Shown here piece by piece: positions 56,047 to 64,000 of a DNA stretch of 64,000 nt (position 1 is the stretch's first letter; each line of letters begins with the position of its first letter). A program made the position numbers and the translations under genes. The DNA is from Reticulitermes speratus (lineage: Eukaryota > Arthropoda > Insecta > Blattodea > Rhinotermitidae): positions 6,358,215-6,422,214 of the forward strand of contig JAJKFL010000006.1 of the NCBI GenBank assembly GCA_021186555.1. Direction: 5' to 3'. The notes under the pieces are model-generated. The model had not been told where the DNA came from and made no database searches. It worked only from the letters and a program-made list of their open reading frames with translations.

Positions 56047-56290
56047 GGTATTATCCAAGATTTATTTATCTGCCTTAACTCTCCTCATTTCCATTGCTAA
56101 TATTCCATAATTTTGACACTTTTTCTTTCCCTTTTTTGTCTTTCTGAGATTCCTTTTTAATCCGTCACTGACGCTGGTGTTTATACTCGAACTACTGTCC
56201 AGGACGGATGAGTTTTAAATTTATAACCTTACGTGCACCGAGACCTACAGTATTTGATGATTTAAAGGTCCATACAGTGCATCGAAGTGT
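56047..56290. other. unassigned
   Basis: No recognisable feature; presumably intron. Confidence 0.3.
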
Positions 56291-56291
56291 C

Positions 56292-56700
56292 ATAATAATA
56301 ATAATAATAATATAACCATGGCTCAACAGCCCTATATGGGCTCGGGCCTCCTCTTGCCTCCTCTTTCCGAGGTTACTAAGTCGTGCGCATTCGTGGCAGT
56401 TGGTGACTGGCCAACTGGCCGCGCTACTGTTCTATCGATCCTGATGTGACCGTCAGAACCATCTGGCAGTCAAAAGGAGGCTTTGAATTTAGCTTACGAA
56501 ACATTTCTATTCATGCCCGTAAGGTTCTTTTACATGCCGTAAATCTACGACATGGGACCGACGGACTTTACTTCCCCTCCGAAGGAAGTGGTGCTACGGA
56601 TTTTTATCACCCTATAAAAACCCATCGACCTCGGTCGGGATCGAACCCGCGAACCTTGGGTCCAGTGGCGAGCACGCTAACCACTAGTCCACCGAGGTCG
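56292..56700 (-). mobile_element. SINE family B, copy 5
   Basis: Minus strand has the complete head (CCAAGGTTCGCGGGTTCGAT) and tail (GAGCCATGGTTATATTATT). The body lacks about 25 bp around the AGTCTCCTGACTGCC region. It lies 88 bp upstream of the PH exon, so in the intron. Confidence 0.9.
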
Positions 56701-56788
56701 GTCATTGTTCTCCATATTAGCACATAAAACCCATATGTCTTTCTGCTAGTATTAATGTGAACACTAACTGTGTTATTGTCCGTTACAG

Positions 56789-56986
56789 TCGCTACTGTCG
56801 AGCAGTGTTGCCAACAGAGAGATGCACGCCATCAAAAAAGGCTTGCTGTGGCAACACAGGGACCGCATGTTCTCGCGCTGGAAAGAGCGCTACTTTATTC
56901 TGACACGCGACTACCTCCACTGCTTCAAACGAGCCTCAGGTTCAGGCTCTGGGAAGATATCGGAGATGGGGCAGTTCATCTTCAAG
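56789..56986 (+). CDS. internal exon encoding the first half of a PH domain
   Basis: This is a host-gene exon of 198 bp, 66 codons, phase 0 at both ends. It follows an acceptor (TTATTGTCCGTTACAG, with a CTAAC branch-like word at 56763) and is followed by the donor AAG|GTAAAG. Residues read SLLSSSVANREMHAIKKGLL, WQHRDRMFSRWKERYFILTR, DYLHCFKRASGSGSGKISEM, GQFIFK. The KKGLLWQ...SRWKERYFILT..YLHCFKR pattern is the beta1 to beta3 region of a pleckstrin-homology domain, with basic residues in the phosphoinositide-binding beta1-beta2 loop. The C-terminal helix with its conserved Trp must lie in a later exon beyond this window. PH domains bind membrane phosphoinositides or proteins; which family this belongs to is not decidable from 66 residues. 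The ATG at 56822 is internal and probably not a start. GC content and codon use stand out from the surroundings. Confidence 0.85.
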
Positions 56987-57197
56987 GTAAAGAGATCCTT
57001 TGTACTGATGCGCAGACACCTTACAGTGTTGTTTAATGTGGCTTTAAATCTTTGTGATTTGATGAAACGTGGACGGAAGAAATCACTTGAGAAGACCTAG
57101 GCGTAGATGGGAAGGTGATGTAATAAGGAGTTTCGTATTGCGCAAGTTTCTAGTTTAAAGAATTCGTTACTTTATTATTACTGTCTTGAAGGATAGT
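56987..57197 (+). other. intron start with LINE L1x scrap
   Basis: After the donor, GAAACGTGGACGGAAGAAAT and CCTAGGCGTAGATGGGAAGG (57064-57115) resemble a short piece of the L1x tail. Confidence 0.5.
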
Positions 57198-58076
57198 ACG
57201 GCCGAGTCCGTTTATAACGACATCGGTTTATACGACACCTCGCCTATAACGTCAGATATTCTGCGGTACCAATTAATTCCTCACTGTTAACCGTAACATT
57301 ATACTGCTCGGTTATAACAAAACTCGTTTATAACGACATCGGTTTATGCTACACCTTGTCTATAGCGTCAGATATTCTGCGGTACGAATTAATTCCTCAC
57401 TGTATACCGTAACATTTATAATGCTCGGTTATACAAAACTGTTTTATAAACGACATCGGTTTGAGCTAACCTAGGGCGTATGCGTCAGTATTATGAGGTA
57501 CGAATATTCTCATGTTAAAACCGTTACATTATACTGCTCGTTATATCAATACTCGTTTATAACGACATCGGTTTATCTACACCTTGTCTATAGCGTCAGA
57601 TATTCTGCGGTACGAATTAATTCCTCACTGTTAACCGTAACATTATACTGCTCGGTTATAACAAAACTCGTTTATAACGACATCGGTTTATGCTACACCT
57701 TGTCTATAGCGTCAGATATTCTGCGGTACGAATTAATTCCTCACTGTTAACCGTAACATTATACTGCTCGGTTATAACAAAATTCGTTTATAACGACATC
57801 GGTTTATGCTACACCTTGTCTATAGCGTCAGATATTCTGCGGTACGAATTAATTCCTCACTGTTAACCGTAACATTATACTGCTCGGTTATAACAAAACT
57901 CGTTTATAACGACATCGGTTTATGCTACACCTTGTCTATAGCGTCAGATATTCTGCGGTACCAATTAATTCCTCACTGTTAACCGTAACATTATACTGCT
58001 CGGTTATAACAACACTCGTTTATAACGACACAAAATATTCAGTCCCTTTCATGACGTTATAACCGAGTTCGACTCT
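57198..58076 (+). mobile_element. MITE family P, copy 3, with internal tandem amplification
   Basis: It starts GAGTCCGTTTATAACGACAT and ends GTTATAACCGAGTTCGACTC, like the unit-length copies at 21662 and 46561. The internal block of about 116 bp (GACATCGGTTTATGCTACAC, AGATATTCTGCGGTACGAAT, ATTATACTGCTCGGTTATAA) is repeated about seven times. Units at 57430-57560 are more damaged than the others. Confidence 0.88.
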
Positions 58077-58548
58077 GTTTAACAGATTTTGTACAAGTCA
58101 AATTAGGTGGCTATAACCTCACTGTATGCAACACCAGCGTTTAACTCTGTTGCCGCTTGTCCCTGTCGAGAATCAAACTAACGTTTCCTAGGACATCCAG
58201 CCCATAGTCTAGTGGCATTTGATGACAATGTCTATCGAACATCACCGTCGAACTGGTAGCACTCTGATTTTGTTTTGGGATGTCCCGGGTACAAATCGCG
58301 ATACGAAGAATGGCTATCCTGTCGGAAAATTCCCGTGGTTCTCCTCAGTCTTCCTGTGCATATTTTTTGATAGTACTGTCTAAAATTAGACAATTACAGC
58401 TTTCTTGAATTATTGACTGAATATCACGATATTCGACGCTGGGCGTCTATGCTCTTAATCTGACCTCCTGACATATTGCTTACCCTTGTAAAGCTCAGTG
58501 GTAACTTTATGTACCACCATGTTTAACAATCACAAATTCTACGTTCTG
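58077..58548. other. unassigned
   Basis: No recognisable feature. Confidence 0.3.
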
Positions 58549-59413
58549 CCCACACAATGTATTTATGTGTTTTTGTGTGATTGGAACAAACAGCGATTAT
58601 CACTGTAACTACTGACTGTGTATAACTGAACGATGTGTTATCGCGTACGGACTGTATTTATTTTTTGTGTGGATCTCAGAACAACAGGATTTTCAGTACA
58701 GCATTAACTGACTGGTTTGTATAACTGAGACGGAGTGCGTTTACTGCGCGGTACGGACTGTATTTATGTGTTTTGTGTGGATCTCAGAACAAACAGCGAT
58801 TATTTCACTGTACAGCATTAACTGACTGGTTTGTATAACTGAGACGGAGTGTGTTTACTGCGCGGTACGGACTGTATTTATGTGTTTTGTGTGGATCTCA
58901 GAACAAACAGCGATTATTCACTGTAACATAATGACGTTGTATAACTGAGACGGTGTGTTTACGCCGTACGACTGTATTAGTTTTGGTATTCAGACAACAG
59001 CGATTATTACTGTACAACATTATGACTGGTTTGTATAACTGAGACGGAGTGTGTTTACTGCGCGGTACGGACTGTATTTATGTGTTTTGTGTGGATCTCA
59101 GAACAAACAGCGATTATTTCACTGTACAGCATTAACTGACTGGTTTGTATAACTGAGACGGAGTGTGTTTACTGCGCGGTACGGACTGTGTGTTATGTGT
59201 TTTGTGTGGATCTCAGAACAAACAGCGATTATTTCACTGTACAACATTAACTGACTGGTTTGTATAACTGAGACGGAGTGTGTTTACTGCGCGGTACGGA
59301 CTGTATTTATGTGTTTTGTGTGGATCTCAGAACAAACAGCGATTATTTCCGTTACAATTTAACTGATTGGTTTGTATAACTGAGACGGAGTGTGTTTACT
59401 GCGCGGTACGGAC
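58549..59413. repeat. satellite array, about 114-bp unit, 7-8 copies
   Basis: Unit words: ACTGACTGGTTTGTATAACT, GAGACGGAGTGTGTTTACTG, CGCGGTACGGACTGTATTTA, GTGTGGATCTCAGAACAAAC. Left-edge units and the one at 58921-59035 have many small deletions. Confidence 0.94.
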
Positions 59414-59449
59414 TGAATATTTAAACATAATTTAAATTAATTTTCGTTG

Positions 59450-59600
59450 CCGGCCTCTCACCTCGGAGGCCTGGGTTCGATCCCATGTCATCCCATATGA
59501 GATTTGTAGCCGACAAAGTGGCAAGGTGACAGTTCCTTTTTCAAGTACTTCGGTTTCCCCTGTCAGTATCATTCCACTAATGCTCCATATTCATCTTCAT
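59450..59600 (+). mobile_element. SINE family E, partial forward copy
   Basis: GCCGGCCTCTCACCTCGGAG, then GGCCTGGGTTCGATCCC, then GCCGACAAAGTGGCAAGGTG and CTAATGCTCCATATTCATC. The 5' A-box part and 3' end are missing or diverged. Confidence 0.75.
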
Positions 59601-60020
59601 CTACATGTTGCTCGTACCAGGAGGACAAACGGGTGCAGCCTGGGAACCTTCGAAAAGCGATGTTCTTTCGGAAGCCTGGCAGCACTGGATATAACAGTAC
59701 TTTCAGTAGTTTCGTCTTCAATGTGTCCAATACTTGATAAGTAAGTGTAAAATGAAGACGCTAATTCAGGTACGAATCGTGGGGTAGGCAATAGAATGAA
59801 GGTGCAGTAAGAAGTGGGAAGCATACGGGAGACTGCGGTTGTGGCCTATTTTAAGTTATTTTTCTGAATATATGAGTGTAGCAACTAAGCATAACTTCAA
59901 AATACCTGAGGATAACCTGTCATGGTGATGATATTCAAAACTGGGACTTCTGAACACGTACAAATTTGAGGGCTAACAATACCAGATCACTCCTGATGTG
60001 TTCCTTCATTTTATTCGATC
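59601..60020. other. unassigned
   Basis: No gene recognised. Confidence 0.3.
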
Positions 60021-60033
60021 CTATATGGCCAGT

Positions 60034-60343
60034 GGGGGGCACGCGGTGGCGCAGCTGGTTGAGGCACTGCGCTGTAAGCCGGAAGGTCGCGGGTTCGATT
60101 CCCGATGGTGTCACTGGGATTTTTCATTGACATAATCCTTCCGGTCGCACTATGGCCCTGGGTTGACTCAACATCTAACAGAAATGAGTATCAGGAATAT
60201 TTCCTGGGGGGTAAAGGCAGCTGGTGCTTAGAGCTGACAACCTTACCATCTTCATGTGCCGATTGTCTAGAAATCTGGGAGCCTCAACCTACTGGAACCC
60301 TAAGGGCCTGTCCAGGCCTGTAATGGGATTGCTTTACCTTTAC
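60034..60343 (+). mobile_element. SINE family A, full-length reference copy
   Basis: A perfect 13-bp duplication CTATATGGCCAGT flanks it (60021-60033 and 60344-60356). Head CACGCGGTGGCGCAGCTGGT with A box, B box GGGTTCGATTCCC. Body CTGGTGCTTAGAGCTGACAA, and end GGGATTGCTTTACCTTTACC. It is about 310 bp and looks young. Confidence 0.95.
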
Positions 60344-60415
60344 CTATATGGCCAGTTTAATTGAAAAAATTTAGTTAAATAACAAAATTAATTAATGACG
60401 TTTCTGCTTAGATAA

Positions 60416-60555
60416 CCGTCTTCTGGGATATGACGCCATGTAGTTTGGTAGATAGATACTAATATCTGTCATTAACCCTGGCTCATGCCTTTCCTTCTCT
60501 ATATCTCACTACCCTTTTACTCTGAAGATGGCAGCAGAAGGTTATTCCGAAGCCA
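60416..60555 (-). repeat. F6 family relic
   Basis: CGTCTTCTGGGATATGACGC and CATGTAGTTTGGTAGATAG form the tail. A separate TCTGAAGATGGCAGCAGAAG, TTCCGAAGCC segment 90 bp on is a weak forward core. Confidence 0.5.
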
Positions 60556-60909
60556 AATTGCATATCTTGACATCTCCGTGTCACCTCTGAGCTAACCTAA
60601 AATGTCACAACGTCCCTTAATAAAGTCCTGTCTCTTTGTCAGCTGTTTCAGCATACGGACGCGCCTCTAAGCATGTCTTGTATGGACCCTGTGCATTATT
60701 CATCTGACGTATTTGAGCGGTCTTTATGAAATATTAATTTCATTTTAAGTGCGTTCTTGTAAAAGCGCCTGCAAATATACTCTTTACTTTTAATGCCATA
60801 ACTCCTGCAATTTCCACCACACAGTCCACAGTGCAAGACAGATCTATATCCCACATTATGCTGAGTTGTGTTTTGGCCAGCATGTCTGTATTTGCCTGCG
60901 CTACTGCTG
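60556..60909. other. unassigned
   Basis: No recognisable feature. Confidence 0.3.
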
Positions 60910-60923
60910 AACTCGTCACAGTT

Positions 60924-61161
60924 TTTTTTTGTGATGAAGGGCCCCGCAGCTGACGCTACGGACGCACCACAGCCTTAAGGCTTTTTGTGCAACCCTGTGA
61001 TGAAGATGAGCAGTTTTTTTTACCAAGTTTTACAATTAATGGAGCACCAGTGGAATTAAATCGACAGGGGAAAACCGACAACTCGGAGAAAAACCTGTCC
61101 CAGTGCCACTTTGTCCACCACAAATCTACATGGACTTGACTGGGATCGAACCCGGGCCTCC
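60924..61161 (-). mobile_element. SINE family E, head-truncated copy
   Basis: AACTCGTCACAGTT and AACTCGTCGCAGTT flank it (60910-60923 and 61162-61175; one mismatch in 14). Minus strand begins at GGAGGCCCGGGTTCGATCCC, so the A box is missing. A T-rich insertion of about 25 bp lies near 61015-61038. Confidence 0.9.
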
Positions 61162-61175
61162 AACTCGTCGCAGTT

Positions 61176-61780
61176 AATACGCGGCCTGAGGCTACTGGAA
61201 TATTCGGTTCGTGGTTTCGAATCTCGGTGAGGATGTCATATTGTGCAGGTCTTTTGATGGGCCGATCCCCCATACAAGGAATCCTAAGAAATATCAAAGT
61301 GACTCATAGCTTAATTTAGTTATAAATTTAGAAAGACCCACTTTAATGTTCTTCCAGCTATGCTTAGATCTACAGAGTTTTCTCTTTACTTCATATTTTC
61401 AGACTGTAATACAGTAATTGCGCCGCATGTCTCAGCCCCCTCACACCTCCTTTCCCCTCATTTGTCACTGAAATGCGACGAGTACAAGCGCATTAACAAT
61501 ATCAAAACATAATTACCAGATCAGCCACAAATGTTCGTAACGAACTGAATAATCCCACCCAAAATTCCAACATAAATTATATTCGTTTTCAAAGTACCGC
61601 CTTGTACATGAACCATACAGCATTCAGGGGTTTCCATCTAGTATCGAGCTTAAGAATGAGTGGGTCTACACCACTACTCCACCATACGCCTTCATGGCAT
61701 GAACAGTTACGTCTTTTATGTTATAGAATTTCTGTAATAATGAGGGAAGTATTTATAAGTTTTTTATTATACCAACCACT
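61176..61780. other. unassigned
   Basis: No feature recognised. Confidence 0.3.
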
Positions 61781-61798
61781 GAGCAATAATTCTCTTTA

Positions 61799-61842
61799 CT
61801 CCTACATGTTTCGACTAACCATCGTAGCCATCATCAGGGACT
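61799..61842 (-). ncRNA. hammerhead-like motif, F5 left arm
   Basis: Minus strand: GAGTCC, CTGATGA, T, GGCTACGATGGTTAGTC, GAAACATGTA, GGAGT. Helix II is GGCTA/TAGTC with one G-U pair; helix I has one mismatch. Confidence 0.58.
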
Positions 61843-61934
61843 CACTTTTTACAGAGGTATTACCATCACCATCACCATTACCATACATGTTACCATTCAT
61901 TGACATACTGTACACTGCGCACGTCTGTGAGAAG

Positions 61935-61985
61935 TGACTCCCTGATGCTGGCTACGATGGTTTGCCGAAACATGTAGGAGTAAAA
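61935..61985 (+). ncRNA. hammerhead-like motif, F5 right arm, A9 changed
   Basis: GACTCC, CTGATGC, T, GGCTACGATGGTTTGCC, GAAACATGTA, GGAGT. Helix I is better than in the left arm (5 bp), but A9 reads C. Confidence 0.52.
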
Positions 61986-62045
61986 AGAATTATTGTGCAG
62001 TTGTTGCTATAATAAAAAAATTATGTAAAACGGGTGCACGGAATA

Positions 62046-62330
62046 TTAAGGGGAAAGTGTTTTTACATGTCGCTTATATAGCCTGCATTACGAGTATTTA
62101 TTTACAGACTCGCAGAACGGCATGATTAACAAATGATGGGTTAGGGAAGGTCGTGGACGGAGGCGGTCTTGAGTTACCATCCCGACTTTTGCCTGGAGGG
62201 ACTGAGGATACGACGAACACCTCACTGAAGATAGCCGTTGTCCTGGTCAGGATACGAATCGTGGAATTTCCGACAATAAAACTGCAGTTCCCCTAACCTA
62301 CTACCATGTTGTGGCAGTTTCTCATTTTTT
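62046..62330. other. unassigned
   Basis: No recognisable feature. Confidence 0.3.
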
Positions 62331-62339
62331 TTTATTTTC

Positions 62340-62645
62340 TAGTGTACGTGTGGGGGGAATCTGAGAGAAATGGGGCCCCTTGGAAGACCTACGCATAGGT
62401 GGGAGTATAATATTAAAACATATCTTAAGGAAATATGTTGGTAGGGCGTAGACTTATCTGGCTTAGGATAGGGACACGTGAAGGGCTCTTGTGAAAAAGG
62501 AAATGGACCCTGGAGTTCCATAAAATGCGGGGAGTTTATTCACTAGCTTAGGAAATATTAGCTTTTCAAGAAGGATTCCGATCCATGGAGTTAGTAAGTT
62601 GGTTATTTTGTTTGTTGTTGGCTTGCTTAGTTAGTTAGTTGGTTG
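62340..62645 (+). mobile_element. LINE 3' end, family L1x
   Basis: CTTGGAAGACCTACGCATAG, GGATAGGGACACGTGAAGGG, TTCCATAAAATGCGGGGAGT, CTTTTCAAGAAGGATTCCG, then a GTTAGTTAGTTGG simple tail. Reading frame decayed. Confidence 0.75.
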
Positions 62646-63244
62646 GTTAGTCAGTGTATGTGACGGTCCAAGATCCCATATACGTTGGCTGCCGAACCTG
62701 ACCTCGTAACACACAAGGAAGGGTGCCTCACGAAATGTACCGAATCGATAAATTTGGCCCAGGGTTCCGGCTGTTCTCCGCGTCTTTTGTTGTGAGCTTT
62801 GCTGAACTTTGTACCTTCATTGCCTGTGAAAGCGGCAACATGAACAGACCGATGTATTTGTGTGTTTGTCTGTTCGTCTCAGAGACTGGTATATACTGAG
62901 GATTATTGGCAAGCAAAACCAAAATGACGCACACGGAATACACAATAGAACTGAGAAAGTTACATAAAAAGGAACTTAGCGTATGTCGTTACTGTTTGAT
63001 TAGAATCACAGCTGATTATTCGGAGAGTCCCCCTTTCAGTTCTCATTTGGAGAGTAAAACGCTTTGATTTCCTTTAGCCTTAAGTGTCATTAGAACACGT
63101 TTGTCTCCGAGTACTTCGGCGTTCTCCTTCCAGTATTATTCCAGCAATGCTCCATATGTATCTTCATCTTGGCACAGTACTTGGCACAATACTTGGCGCA
63201 GTACTTGCACTGTTTTCCTACAAAGCGGAGCTAAAATTTTTATT
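62646..63244. other. unassigned; SINE E scrap near 63105-63175
   Basis: GAGTACTTCGGCGTTCTCC and CAATGCTCCATATGTATCTT parallel the 3' part of the copy at 59450. Confidence 0.4.
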
Positions 63245-63613
63245 GAAGTATTAAATTAAGTTTAAACCAACCGATGCACACTAAAACCACTCTTTAAGTA
63301 GCTTTATTATAAAATTGTTAAAATTGTACCCCTACACTACAGTGTTTTTATAATTTTACAACTTTTAGCGAATCTATTGACAAGATTTTAACTTATGGTT
63401 CAAAGTGCTTATAGAATATTTTAAATCATGTGTTGAAGTGACTGTAGCTTTAACAAGAAACCCCCTGACGATGATCCTAGGATCGAAACACGTGTAGGGG
63501 TACAATTTTAACAATTTTATAATAAAGCTACTTAAAGAGTGGTTTTAGTGTTCATCGGTTGGTTTAAACTTAATTTAATATGACGAAGATGCACGGTGTC
63601 AACAGTGTGAAAT
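63245..63613 (+). mobile_element. foldback element F3, copy c
   Basis: The left arm (ATTAAATTAAGTTTAAACCA to GTACCCCTACACTAC) is the inverse of the right-arm terminus but lacks the ribozyme core. The right arm is complete and ends GATGCACGGTGTCAACAGTG. The sense strand is plus. Confidence 0.85.
63459..63501 (+). ncRNA. hammerhead-like motif with N7 = C, F3 copy c
   Basis: CTGACGA is at 63465-63471, hairpin GATCCTAGGATC, GAAAC at 63485-63489, ACGT loop, GTA ending at 63496. Helix I is CCCC (63461-63464) with GGGG (63497-63500), plus an A-T pair. Confidence 0.7.
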
Positions 63614-64000
63614 TTTATTTAAGCATTTATTGAAATATTCTCTTGTATTTATGTACGTGTAATTATGTGTCTAAGAAGTGTCAGTATCAGACGAGTGCTT
63701 CAAAGCCACAGTGGTGATATGTTGCGAAAAGTAGTAGTTAAAGTTGGTAGCCCTGTAGCTGATGTTTTCCTTAGGATATAGCGTGAAACGTTTTTTAAAC
63801 TTCTGGTTGATTATCATTGACACTGAGTAAAAGTTGGCGAAAAGAACGCAGTCGCCAATTTTGAAATTAGTAAGAGGTTAAAATAGTTAATTAATTATTA
63901 TTAAATTAAAGGCAGTCCCCCGCATGCACTTTTCCTTTTGTTCCAAATGACAGCCACTTCTGTTTTGTCGCCGGTATAGGACTGAAATGCGAATCGCCGA
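63614..64000. other. unassigned
   Basis: No recognisable feature to the window end. Confidence 0.3.

Larger units (their letters stand above)
61783..62045 (+). mobile_element. foldback element F5 with two ribozyme-like cores
   Basis: Arms pair CAACCACTGAGCAATAATTC with the complement at about 61985-62003. The centre holds (CCATCA)n-like words. After the right arm, GGGTGCACGGAATATTAAGG resembles the F1/F3/F4 3' ends. Confidence 0.78.

Noticed and set aside
1-64000. LTR retroelements, Polintons or other capsid-bearing elements
   Set aside because: I found no LTR pair, protease, integrase, capsid or envelope wording on either strand.

Overview
The window looks like non-coding, repeat-saturated DNA from a large insect genome. 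tRNA-derived SINEs, LINE 3' ends, mariner and hAT derivatives, and the protein wording of the LINE remnants suggest a cockroach- or termite-like insect; that placement is an inference with modest confidence. There is no bacterial gene layout, no operon and no CRISPR array. The only convincing host coding sequence is one 198-bp plus-strand exon at 56789-56986, the first half of a pleckstrin-homology (PH) domain bounded by good splice sites. The rest is probably intron or intergenic DNA of that gene.

Layout. 0-6 kb: MITEs and three tandem arrays (units 41, 35 and 70 bp). 6-18 kb: SINEs, a LINE 3' end, a hAT MITE split by a SINE, and a foldback element. 18-25.5 kb: three large arrays (58, 50 and 37 bp), a foldback, SINE and LINE copies. 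25.5-31 kb: two deleted mariner-type transposons, a 129-bp array and a 575-bp foldback. 31-48 kb: LINE and SINE remnants, a 22-bp array, a SINE with nested insertions, a pyrimidine tract. 48-52 kb: a 26-bp array and a LINE whose tail is present three times. 52-57 kb: a foldback split by a SINE, two SINEs, then the PH exon. 57-64 kb: a MITE amplified internally into an array, a 114-bp array, SINEs and two more foldbacks.

The most interesting layer is a dispersed set of small motifs shaped like minimal type I hammerhead ribozymes: CTGANGA, a 3-8 bp hairpin, GAAAC, a tiny helix III, a GUA or GUC cleavage triplet, then a strand pairing with the 5' flank. At least a dozen occur. The one freely variable core base (N7) is seen here as T, A, G and C. 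Helix I and II sequences differ between families yet stay paired, and one copy carries a C-G to U-A exchange in helix III. Several sit in both arms of 220-580 bp inverted repeats. One single-arm copy is flanked by a perfect 13-bp target duplication. Minimal hammerheads are known from Penelope-like retroelements and their non-autonomous kin, and that is the best assignment. No Penelope reverse transcriptase or GIY-YIG endonuclease was seen. All copies have one extra base between A9 and helix II compared with the textbook core. No LTR retrovirus-like element or Polinton was recognised.
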